From the NCBI RefSeq assembly GCF_019802345.1, contig NZ_JAINDZ010000031.1, forward strand, positions 1 to 52,301: a stretch of DNA of 52,301 nucleotides. Reading direction: 5' to 3'. Below, piece by piece: positions 23,880 to 31,610 of the stretch. Both the position numbers and the translations under genes were made by a program. Within the stretch, counting starts at the first letter, position 1, and each line of letters opens with the position of its first letter. Below the pieces are notes generated by a model. That model was not told the DNA's origin. It saw nothing but the letters and a program-made list of their open reading frames with translations, and searched no databases. The stretch is from Methylosinus sp. Sm6. Its GTDB lineage: Bacteria > Pseudomonadota > Alphaproteobacteria > Rhizobiales > Beijerinckiaceae.

Positions 23880-26293
23880 CTCGCTTCGCTCTCGTTCGGC
23901 CCGCCGACAAAGGTAATGAATTGCGCGGACGACCACACTTTCGCGTCGTCGCGCTGACGGCCGAACAGATAGACCGGACGAAATCCGAACGGCCCGTTGC
24001 GCGGCTCGACCGTGAAGCGTCCCGCGATGTCGCGCGGCAGCGGCGCGTCCGCGAGACGCTCGAGCGCGAGGAACAGCTCGACGCCGCCGAGGTCGAGCCG
24101 CAGCTCGCCTTTCTCGATCAGCTCGCGGCCGGTCGCCTCGAAGCGAAACTCCGGCGCATGGACGAAAGGCGCGGGAAAGCGGGGATCGCCGACCTTCACG
24201 AAGCCGCCGATCGTTCCCTCGACGAGAAAGCGCGCGGCGGAAAGATCATCGATTTCCAGCTCCAGCGCATCGGCGTCGCCATAGGTTTCCGAGCGAAAGG
24301 CGATGTCGGTCGCGCCGGCGCGCCAGGCGTTCTCCTCGTCATGCTCGAAGCCGACGCAGGCGAAGCCGCGCACCACGGCGCCCTGCACGCGCAGACGACC
24401 GTTCCAGCTCGCCCAGCGATAGCGATCCTTTATTCGCGCGCCGCCCCAGCGCAGCCGGGCGCGCGTCCGCGAAAAGCCGAGCTCGGCGTGGAGATTTCGG
24501 CGCCAGAGCAGCCCCTCATGGTCGAAGGCGGCGATCTCGTCGAAGCCGGCGTCGCCGAGGAAGCGATAGTCGATCTCGGCCGGCCCCTCATTCTCGAAGG
24601 CGTCGCCTTGGAGGCGATCCCCGCATCGGACGATGAGCGCGAGCCGCTCGCCGGTCGTCGCGAAACTATGGCGCGCGCGCAATGCGCGGCCGATCGCGGC
24701 GCGGTCCAGGCTTTCGGCGAAAACGCCGGTCAGCCCGCCGCGAACGCCGAACACTTGCACGCCGGGCGCGCCGCCGCCCGGCCGTCCGCGATGCTCGTCG
24801 CTGTTCGCGCAGACGCCGAGCCGATAGCCGCGGGCGATCACATCGCGATAGAGCCAAGAGAAATGGCCCCAGGCCGAGGCGATCTCGACGAGGCGCTCGA
24901 GCTCGGGGTGGTGCCAATCGGCGATATAGCGTCGCCCGCCGACATGCGGCACGACGAGATGGGTTTCCGGCGAATGGCCATAAGCGTCCCACAGCTCATT
25001 CACCGGCCAGCGGCCGAGCTCGACCTTCGGCGACTTCATGTCCTCGTTCCAGGACAGGGTGCGATTGTGCCGCCCTTGCGCGTCATAGGGAAAGTCGGGC
25101 TCCTCCTCGCCGAGGAAGATCACCTTGTGGTCGCCGCCCGCCGTCGAGCTTCCGCACCATTCCTGCACCGGATAGGTCACGAAGCGCCCGGGCGCGTCGA
25201 GCGCGTTCACCGCCGCGACGCCGTCGCGCCAATTGGCGTCGGTGATCTGAAAGTCGTTGGCCGTATAGCCGAACACGTCGACGCCGCCGACATCGCGCGC
25301 GAAGGCGGCGTTGTAGGAAGGGCTGTTCGTTCCGACCGTGTCATGCGCATGAACATGCAGATCGGCGTAGAAGCCGCGCGGCGCCGGCGCATCGGCGAAG
25401 ACCGAGAGAAAGGCCGAAGCCGTGGGAATCCCATGCGCGTCGGGCTCGGCGACCAGCGTCACGTCTCCGTGGTCGGTCGGGACATCCTCTATCGCGACGC
25501 TCGCCCAGCCTTCTACCGGAAAGGCGAGGTCGCGTGACGCGATCGTCTCGGCGCCCGCGAGGATCGATAGTCGGAGGGAGCCGGGACAATCGCGGACGAT
25601 ATTCCCCCAGCGATCGAGCGCAGAGAGGCGGAATGGCGCGTGTGCCCCGGGCCGCGCGAAACGCGGGCCGACGAGCGACAGCCGCGCCGGCGGACCGGCG
25701 ACGATGCGCAGCGAGACATCGCCAGGCACGGCGACATAACGCGACGTGCCCAGCGGATCGACATAGGTGCGAAAGCGAAAATCATCGTCGACGAAGGTCT
25801 GGAGGCGCGTGCCCGGTCCGCCGGCGCGGCGATCGCCCAATCGGATGACGATGTGGTCGCCCATATTGAGATAGCCGTCGATCACATCGACGATCACGGC
25901 CTTCTGATAAGGCCGCTCATGTCCTTTTTGGTCGAAGCGGACCGCGAGATGCTGCACGCTCGCCGGCGATTGGCCGGGGGCCAGCGGGCCGGCCTGATAG
26001 TCGACGCTGAGATAATCGGCGCCTTTCGGATCGGCGGTCTGGAACAGCGCCCAGTCGGAATAGAATTTGAACGTGACCTTTAAGGTCGCGCCATCGGCGA
26101 CGCCGCTCGCGCCCACCTCATAGTCGAGCAAGATCTCCCGCCAGGATCCGGCCTCCGCTTCCTCGAGGCTGCAAGCGAGCCGGCCGGCGAAGGGAGCTTC
26201 CTTCATCTTGTCATAGAGACCTTCCGGCGCGACCGGCGCCAAGGGTCGCGAGCCCGATAACGGGGGGCGCGCCCTATCCTCCTCATTCGACAA
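23876..26293 (-). CDS. DUF3604-type, PHP-like metal-dependent protein
   Basis: Large protein of 805 aa with no signal peptide. The central and C-terminal part has metal-ligand motifs of PHP-like phosphoesterases: DLHVHAHDTVGTN (about 325), VVPHVGGRRYI (about 455) and GVCANSDEHRGRPG (about 505). These fit the DUF3604 family of uncharacterised hydrolases. The N-terminal 300 residues look beta-rich. The gene is the first of a three-gene operon with an SsuBC-like transporter (ATGA overlap) and is divergent from the binding-protein gene, so it likely acts on the imported compound or its ester. No substrate can be inferred. Confidence 0.75.
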   Translation of the reverse strand: MSNEEDRARPPLSGSRPLAPVAPEGLYDKMKEAPFAGRLACSLEEAEAGSWREILLDYEVGASGVADGATLKVTFKFYSDWALFQTADPKGADYLSVDYQAGPLAPGQSPASVQHLAVRFDQKGHERPYQKAVIVDVIDGYLNMGDHIVIRLGDRRAGGPGTRLQTFVDDDFRFRTYVDPLGTSRYVAVPGDVSLRIVAGPPARLSLVGPRFARPGAHAPFRLSALDRWGNIVRDCPGSLRLSILAGAETIASRDLAFPVEGWASVAIEDVPTDHGDVTLVAEPDAHGIPTASAFLSVFADAPAPRGFYADLHVHAHDTVGTNSPSYNAAFARDVGGVDVFGYTANDFQITDANWRDGVAAVNALDAPGRFVTYPVQEWCGSSTAGGDHKVIFLGEEEPDFPYDAQGRHNRTLSWNEDMKSPKVELGRWPVNELWDAYGHSPETHLVVPHVGGRRYIADWHHPELERLVEIASAWGHFSWLYRDVIARGYRLGVCANSDEHRGRPGGGAPGVQVFGVRGGLTGVFAESLDRAAIGRALRARHSFATTGERLALIVRCGDRLQGDAFENEGPAEIDYRFLGDAGFDEIAAFDHEGLLWRRNLHAELGFSRTRARLRWGGARIKDRYRWASWNGRLRVQGAVVRGFACVGFEHDEENAWRAGATDIAFRSETYGDADALELEIDDLSAARFLVEGTIGGFVKVGDPRFPAPFVHAPEFRFEATGRELIEKGELRLDLGGVELFLALERLADAPLPRDIAGRFTVEPRNGPFGFRPVYLFGRQRDDAKVWSSAQFITFVGGPNESEAR

Positions 26294-26307
26294 TCGAGCC
26301 CTCCTTC

Positions 26308-26328
26308 AGTCTATTTCTACTATAGACT
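26308..26328. promoter_or_regulatory. Inverted-repeat operator candidate in a divergent promoter
   Basis: Perfect 7-bp inverted repeat AGTCTAT-N7-ATAGACT lies in the 91-nt AT-rich gap between the DUF3604-type gene and the binding-protein gene. The half-site core TATAGACTA recurs at 34762-34770 in another divergent transporter promoter. Confidence 0.5.
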
Positions 26329-26384
26329 ATATCGTTATCTTGACGCAAACTCGCGCCCGTTGCGAGCCGAGAGGAGGACGATTA

Positions 26385-27407
26385 ATGTCGAAGAAGCTCG
26401 TCGCGATGGCCATGGCCATCGCCTTCCATGCGACCGGCTCGGCTGCCGAGACGGTGACCGCGCGCGTTGGAGTCATCCCGGTCATCGGCGCGGCCCCTCT
26501 GTTTGTGGCGGAGAAGGAAGGCTGGCTCCGCGAGAGCGGACTCGAGCTGCAGACCAAGATCTTCGAGAGTGGCCCCAATATCGTTCAGGCGGCGGCGAGC
26601 GGCGGCATCGACATCTACATCGGGGGAATCGCTCCGGCCGCGGCCGGACGGGCGAAAGGCGTCGACCTGCGCGTTGTGGCGGCCCTCGCGGTGGACGAGA
26701 ATGTGCTCGTCGGCGGCCCCAAGCTCGAGGCCTTCTTCAAGAAGGGCGTCGCGCCGGCGGCGGCCTTCAAGGCCTTCCGGGCCGCCAATGGTCGGCCGGC
26801 CCGCATCGCCACCCAGCCGCCCGGCTCGGTGCCGGCCGCCAATCTCCAATATTGGCTGCGCGAGGCGACGCATACCGACCCTTCCGACGTCGAGGTCGTC
26901 TCTATCGGCATAGACGCGACGCAGCAGGCTCTGCTCGCGAGCGCCGTGGAGGCCGCGACCGTGCGCGAGCCGACTCTGACGATCGTGCAGAAGGCGAACC
27001 CTGAAATAGCGCTGATCGCGGGCGGCTCGGAGCTGTTTCCAGGTCAGCCGGGCACGGTGGCCGCGGTCTCGGCGGATTTCCTCGAGAAACATCCGAAGCT
27101 GGTTCAAGCGCTGGTCGGCGGTCTCGTCCGCGCTGTGGAGGAGCTGCAGAAAGATCCCGATCGCGCTGCGCCTCATGTCGAAGCGGCATTGTCCAAAGGC
27201 ATTGTCGATGGCGCGACCATCCGCAAATCGCTGTCGTCCCCCGCCGTCCGTTTTGTCGTGGATCCGAAAGCGATCACCGAGCCGACCAAGGCTCTGCTCG
27301 CCTATCAGGCGACGCTCGGCGTGGTCGATAAGGCGCCGAGCGTCGACGGCCTCTTCGACTCGCGCTTCTTCGACAAGACGAGGAGCGAGAAATCCTCGAA
27401 GAAGTGA
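26385..27407 (+). CDS. Periplasmic substrate-binding protein, SsuA/TauA (NMT1) family
   Basis: Protein of 340 aa with an N-terminal signal peptide (KKLVAMAMAIAFHATGSAA, cleavage after about residue 22). The mature part shows the family's PVIGAAPLFVAEKEGWLRES and early-lobe pattern ESGPNIVQAAASGGIDIYIG. I chose the ATG at 26385 because GAGGAGG is 8 nt upstream and the frame before it lacks a signal sequence. Divergent from and presumably serving the SsuBC-like transporter at 22399-23879. Binding specificity cannot be read. Confidence 0.88.
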   Translation: MSKKLVAMAMAIAFHATGSAAETVTARVGVIPVIGAAPLFVAEKEGWLRESGLELQTKIFESGPNIVQAAASGGIDIYIGGIAPAAAGRAKGVDLRVVAALAVDENVLVGGPKLEAFFKKGVAPAAAFKAFRAANGRPARIATQPPGSVPAANLQYWLREATHTDPSDVEVVSIGIDATQQALLASAVEAATVREPTLTIVQKANPEIALIAGGSELFPGQPGTVAAVSADFLEKHPKLVQALVGGLVRAVEELQKDPDRAAPHVEAALSKGIVDGATIRKSLSSPAVRFVVDPKAITEPTKALLAYQATLGVVDKAPSVDGLFDSRFFDKTRSEKSSKK

Positions 27408-27532
27408 GCCGCAGCGCAAGTCGGCGTCGCAAGCAGGATGAGGGCGTCGATTTCGTTTCACGCTTGTCGGCGTCGACTCCCTTACAATATCACCCGCCGG
27501 TGCCGCGCGCCGTCCGGCGAATTTTCGAGACG

Positions 27533-28810
27533 ATGAAAATGAAACGAAGACGAAGGACGCCGACGCCCGACCTCGAGCAGGCCGCGGGCGCAGGCCTCAT
27601 GCATCGCCGGGCCTTCATCGCCGGCGCCGCGATCGCCGGGGCAGTCGCGGCGGAGCCGGCGCGCGCCGAGGGGCTCGCGGTCGAGCCGTGGATGACCGCT
27701 CCGGGCTCGCCCTTCACCGGCTATGGCCAGCCCTCGCGCTTCGAGGCCGGCGTCGCCCGCGTGTTCGCCAATCCGCCGAACGCGCCGGGCTCTGGCGCCG
27801 CACGCACGCCGCTGCATCGGCTGCAGGGAATGATCACGCCCAATGGCTTGCATTTCGAGCGCAGCCACAGCGGCGTTCCGGACATCGATCCCGACAAGCA
27901 CCGTCTGCTCATTCATGGGCTCGTCACGCGCCCCTTGGTCTTCTCGCTCGAGACCCTGTCGCGCTATCCTATGGAGTCCCGCATCGCCTTTATCGAATGC
28001 GGCGGCAATAGCGCGCAGCTCTATCAGACCGAAGCGCTGGACGCCGATGCGCAGCGGCTGCACGGCCTCGTCTCCTGCGCCGAATGGACGGGTGTGAGGC
28101 TGTCCACGCTGCTCGACGAAGCGGGCGTCGATCCTACCGCTCTCTGGGTCCTCGCCGAGGGCGGCGACGCGGCCGGCATGAGCCGCAGCGTGCCGATCGC
28201 CAAGGCGATGGACGATGCGCTGATCGCGCTCTATCAAAATGGCGAGCGCATCCGCCCGTCCAACGGCTATCCGATGCGTCTGCTGCTGCCGGGCTACGAA
28301 GGCAATATGCAGGTCAAGTGGCTGCGCCGTCTGAAGCTCGTCGAGACGCCGGTGATGACGCGGGACGAGACGGCGAAATATACGCTGCTGCGGCCCGACG
28401 GCTCGGCGCTGCAGTTCGTCTTCGGCACGGAGGTGAAATCGGTCATCACCCAGCCCTCTCCCGAATTGTCGTTGAAGGAGCCGGGGCTCCACGAGATCTC
28501 CGGCCTCGCCTGGTCGGGCGCCGGCCGCATCGTCAAGGTGGAAGTGTCCGCCGACGGCGGCCGCAGCTGGGCCGAGGCGCATTTGCAGCAACCGATCCTT
28601 TCGAAGGCGCTGACGCGCTTTCGGCTCGGCTGGCGCTGGGATGGCGGACCCGCCGTGCTGCAGAGCCGCGCGACCGACGAGGAGGGCAATGTGCAGCCGA
28701 CGCGCGAAGCGCTGCTCGCGCGTCGCGGCGCGCGAGCGCTCTACCACTTCAACGGGGTCGCGAGCTGGGGTGTGGCTGCGAGCGGAAGGGTGACGCATGT
28801 CTATGCGTGA
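27533..28810 (+). CDS. soxC: SoxC-like molybdopterin sulfite/sulfane dehydrogenase subunit
   Basis: Protein of 425 aa of the sulfite oxidase family. An N-terminal helix DLEQAAGAGLMHRRAFIAGA contains a twin-arginine export motif (RRAF), so it is probably folded in the cytoplasm and exported by Tat. The molybdenum-ligand Cys lies in LHGLVSCAEWTGVRLSTLL, preceded by AFIECGGNSAQ; the C-terminal dimerisation domain ends in FNGVASWGVAASGRVTHVY. In SoxCD this subunit oxidises protein-bound sulfane. I chose the ATG at 27533; ATG 27539 and 27599 are alternatives. It overlaps the cytochrome gene that follows. Confidence 0.9.
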   Translation: MKMKRRRRTPTPDLEQAAGAGLMHRRAFIAGAAIAGAVAAEPARAEGLAVEPWMTAPGSPFTGYGQPSRFEAGVARVFANPPNAPGSGAARTPLHRLQGMITPNGLHFERSHSGVPDIDPDKHRLLIHGLVTRPLVFSLETLSRYPMESRIAFIECGGNSAQLYQTEALDADAQRLHGLVSCAEWTGVRLSTLLDEAGVDPTALWVLAEGGDAAGMSRSVPIAKAMDDALIALYQNGERIRPSNGYPMRLLLPGYEGNMQVKWLRRLKLVETPVMTRDETAKYTLLRPDGSALQFVFGTEVKSVITQPSPELSLKEPGLHEISGLAWSGAGRIVKVEVSADGGRSWAEAHLQQPILSKALTRFRLGWRWDGGPAVLQSRATDEEGNVQPTREALLARRGARALYHFNGVASWGVAASGRVTHVYA

Positions 28811-29324
28811 GGCCGCCGCTCTGGCGCTGCTGCTCGCTTTGGCGTGCGCGGGCGCGCGAGCCGAAGGACCGGAGCTCGGTCGACCAGCTACGCCGAGCGA
28901 AATCGCGCGCTTCGACATCAGCGTCGGCCCGGACGGCGCAGGCCTGCCGCCGGGCTCGGGAACGGCGCGCGAGGGCCGTGTGGTCTATGAGGCGAGATGC
29001 GTCGCTTGCCATGGCGAGAAGGGCGAGGGCAAGCCGAATGATCGGCTGGTCGGCGGCGTCGGCGCGCTCGCGGGGCAAAAGCCGGCGACAAAGACCGTCG
29101 GCAGCTATTGGCCTTATGCGACGACCGTTTTCGATTATGTGCGCAGGGCGATGCCCTTCGACGCGCCGAAGTCGTTGCGCGACGAAGACCTCTATGCGGT
29201 CACGGCCTATCTTCTTCATCTCAATGGCGTGATCGGCGAGGACGCGACGGTAGACGCCGCGACTCTGCCCAAAATCGTGATGCCCAATCGAAACGGCTTC
29301 GCGCCTTTTGCTCCTGGCGACTGA
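28797..29324 (+). CDS. soxD: SoxD-like monohaem cytochrome c
   Basis: Periplasmic cytochrome of 175 aa with a signal peptide (AAALALLLALACAGARA) and one haem site, RCVACHGEKGEGK, with a possible distal Met near RRAMPFDAPKSL. The pattern TVGSYWPYATTVFDYVRRAM is shared with the first domain of SoxD. Classical SoxD has two haems and about 390 aa, so this is a short version. Its start overlaps the SoxC-like gene, so the pair likely forms the Mo/haem complex that passes electrons to the respiratory chain. Confidence 0.88.
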   Translation: MSMREAAALALLLALACAGARAEGPELGRPATPSEIARFDISVGPDGAGLPPGSGTAREGRVVYEARCVACHGEKGEGKPNDRLVGGVGALAGQKPATKTVGSYWPYATTVFDYVRRAMPFDAPKSLRDEDLYAVTAYLLHLNGVIGEDATVDAATLPKIVMPNRNGFAPFAPGD

Positions 29325-29637
29325 CCTGCTGGCGAAGACAAGTCGGCGCGATAAGGCGGGCGGGGGCTCCGCGACGCCCGAGCTGACGCCGGCCGAAATC
29401 CGACCGCGATCGCCGATCTGCCGCCCATGACCCGGGCGGAGGCCAAAAAAATGACATTGTCTACCGAATTACTATATATTCAGTGTCGTATCGGAAGCGG
29501 TGCCTTCCACACCGGACGACAGCGCCGCGCAGGCGCCCGGGAAGCAGGCTTCCGCATAATCTCAGCGCCGGGTCGTCGCTACGGTGGATGGCCTGCGCTG
29601 ATGGTGAGTGCATCGCCATGACAAGGGAGACCTGTGC
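29325..29637 (+). promoter_or_regulatory. Intergenic region with AT-rich motif upstream of the desaturase gene
   Basis: No gene is supported. Within it, 29457-29480 is AT-rich (TTGTCTACC ... TTACTATATATT) and resembles the motifs near 26320, 34765 and 39455. A GC-rich inverted repeat at 29357-29380 could be a weak terminator for the soxCD-like pair. Confidence 0.4.
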
Positions 29638-30738
29638 TTGACAGATTCGCACTTCATTCCAGATCATGAAGCCGAAATTGGCGGCGACAAATCCCTAGTC
29701 GGCTCGGAGGGAGCGTCGCAAGGCCTGAAGCTCGCCCTTTCGCGAGATGCGGCTGCGAACTCGTGGTTCGAGCAGCATGAAGGGCCGACGCTCCTGGTTG
29801 CGGCGGCGATCTATGCCAGCTGGCTATTGCTGCTCGCTTCTCATGAACATGTCCCTTGGTGGATCACGGCTCCGCTGGCGGGCTACGTCGTGCAGTGGCA
29901 TTCCTCTTTGCAGCACGAGGCGATTCACGGCATGCGCGGGATCCCGAAGGGGCTGCGTCGCGCGCTCGTCTGGGCGCCGATCGGTGTGTGGTGCCCTTTC
30001 GAAATCTATAGGAGGCTGCATTCGCAGCACCATCGCAACCGCTATGTCACCTATCCAGGGCAGGATCCAGAATCGTACTATAACAAGGAAGAGGACTGGA
30101 AAGAGCATGGCGATCTGTGGAGGGGGCTGCTCACAGTCAACCAGACCTTCTTGGGAAGGCTGTTCATCGGTCCGTTCTTGCAAATGCCGCGGCTCCTGAT
30201 CGACGAAGCTGGCAAGATGATCGCCGGCGACACGGCAAACGCCGGCATTTGGCTTCGCCATTGCATCGGCTCGGCCTTGGTGCTGCTGCTCGTGACGCGG
30301 GTATTCGAAATGTCCGTTTGGTCGTATCTCGTTGAGTTCACCTATAGCAGCTTTGTCTTTGGCATGATGCGCAGCTTCACCGAGCACCGCTGGAGCGAGC
30401 GGGCGAGCGAACGCGCTGCCGTGGTCGAATCGAACTGGGTGTTCGGGCTTCTGTTCTTGTGGAACAACCTCCATGCCGTTCACCATCTCTTCCCGACGGT
30501 GTCATGGTGGAAATTGCCCCATGTCTGGCGCCGGCATCGTGCGCGCATCGAAGCGCACAACGGCGGCTTCGTGTTTCGAGGTTATTGCGAGATCGCTCGG
30601 CGATGGCTCACCACGCCGAATTTCATCCCGATCCACCCGCCCGGCCGCGCCAGCGAGAATTCATTGTCTGACGCGGCTGTGCTCGAGCCCGGCCCTGCGA
30701 CGCAGCCGCGCATCACGTTGCGTACGCATGCGACGTGA
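29638..30738 (+). CDS. Membrane fatty-acid desaturase/hydroxylase family protein
   Basis: Protein of 366 aa with about four hydrophobic segments and the three histidine clusters of membrane di-iron enzymes: HSSLQHEAIHG (about 85-95), RRLHSQHHRNRY (about 125-136) and NNLHAVHHLFPTV (about 280-292). Such enzymes use O2 to desaturate or hydroxylate lipids, alkanes or other hydrophobic molecules. I chose the TTG at 29638, with AAGGGAG upstream; an in-frame GTG at 29608 is the alternative. It overlaps the PhnD-like gene that follows, so the two are coupled. The substrate is unknown. Confidence 0.85.
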   Translation: MTDSHFIPDHEAEIGGDKSLVGSEGASQGLKLALSRDAAANSWFEQHEGPTLLVAAAIYASWLLLLASHEHVPWWITAPLAGYVVQWHSSLQHEAIHGMRGIPKGLRRALVWAPIGVWCPFEIYRRLHSQHHRNRYVTYPGQDPESYYNKEEDWKEHGDLWRGLLTVNQTFLGRLFIGPFLQMPRLLIDEAGKMIAGDTANAGIWLRHCIGSALVLLLVTRVFEMSVWSYLVEFTYSSFVFGMMRSFTEHRWSERASERAAVVESNWVFGLLFLWNNLHAVHHLFPTVSWWKLPHVWRRHRARIEAHNGGFVFRGYCEIARRWLTTPNFIPIHPPGRASENSLSDAAVLEPGPATQPRITLRTHAT

Positions 30739-31561
30739 TGCAGCGCGTCCATCGCGGCGGACGGCCAGCCTGCCGATGTACTGTCTTCCCGAGATGGCAG
30801 CCGCGAATGCCGCCCTCTGGACGGCCTTGCAGCTCGGGCTTTGCGCCAAGGGCGTCGAAACCGCCGACATCGAGTTCCACACCGAAGGATGCGCGGTTTC
30901 GGAGGGCCTCGGGCCGGGGGTATTCTTCACCCAGACGTGCGGCTATCCGCTGTTCAAGCATCACCGCGACAAAGGACGCGTGCTTGGAACGCCGCATTAC
31001 TCGACTCCCGGATGCGTGGGATCCACTCATCGCGCCTTCTTCATCGTCAGAAGCGATGATCCCGCCGAATGTCTTAAAGACATGCGCGGGCGGATATTCG
31101 GGTGCAACAGCTTGCTGTCGAACTCCGGCATGAACTTGCCGCGACTGTCTCTCGCGCGGATTGCTGGAGGACAGGCCTTCTTTTCCTCCGTCGTCATGAC
31201 CGGCGGGCATGTCGCGAGTCTCGAACGTCTCGACGAGGGACGCATCGATATCTGCTCGGTCGACAATGTGACCTGGGGATTTTTCAAGAAGTTCCGCCCC
31301 GTCAACGCCGAACGATATCGGATTCTCGACGAGACCGTATCTAGCCCGTCATTGCCATATGTGACTGCGGCGAACACGAGCGAATCCGATGCGGCAGCTA
31401 TTGCCGAGACACTGCATGAGATTATGGACGATCCACAGATGGCCGGCATGCGCGATGCGTTGGAGCTCGCCGGCTTTTCCGCGCCCGACGTCGACGCCTA
31501 CGAACGTCTGACGGAATTCGAGCGCGAAGCCGCCGAGCTGGGCTTTCCCGAGCTGAAATAG
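30728..31561 (+). CDS. PhnD-like (phosphonate/transferrin-fold) binding protein without signal peptide
   Basis: Protein of about 277 aa. The opening LPMYCLPEMAAANAALWTAL is typical of PhnD/SsuA-fold proteins annotated as phosphate/phosphonate-binding. Later motifs include TQTCGYPLFKHHRDKGRVLG, GRIFGCNSLLSNSGMNLPR and DICSVDNVTWGFF. No signal peptide precedes it, which is common in this subgroup and suggests a cytoplasmic or non-transport role. I chose the ATG at 30728 (11-nt overlap with the desaturase gene); ATG 30776 is possible. No permease or ATPase accompanies it. Confidence 0.75.
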   Translation: MRRDAARPSRRTASLPMYCLPEMAAANAALWTALQLGLCAKGVETADIEFHTEGCAVSEGLGPGVFFTQTCGYPLFKHHRDKGRVLGTPHYSTPGCVGSTHRAFFIVRSDDPAECLKDMRGRIFGCNSLLSNSGMNLPRLSLARIAGGQAFFSSVVMTGGHVASLERLDEGRIDICSVDNVTWGFFKKFRPVNAERYRILDETVSSPSLPYVTAANTSESDAAAIAETLHEIMDDPQMAGMRDALELAGFSAPDVDAYERLTEFEREAAELGFPELK

Positions 31562-31583
31562 GCGCGACAGCGAAGTGCGCGCC
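31561..31583. terminator. Hairpin between convergent genes
   Basis: GGCGCG arm, then about 11 nt, then CGCGCC arm, beginning at the last base of the PhnD-like stop codon and before the convergent binding-protein gene. There is no U-tract. Confidence 0.35.
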
Positions 31584-31610
31584 GCCGCGGGCTCGGGCGA
31601 CTCGGCTCGG

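Noticed and set aside
25341-25848. Short frames inside the DUF3604 gene on both strands
   Set aside because: Shadows of the long metal-protein frame.
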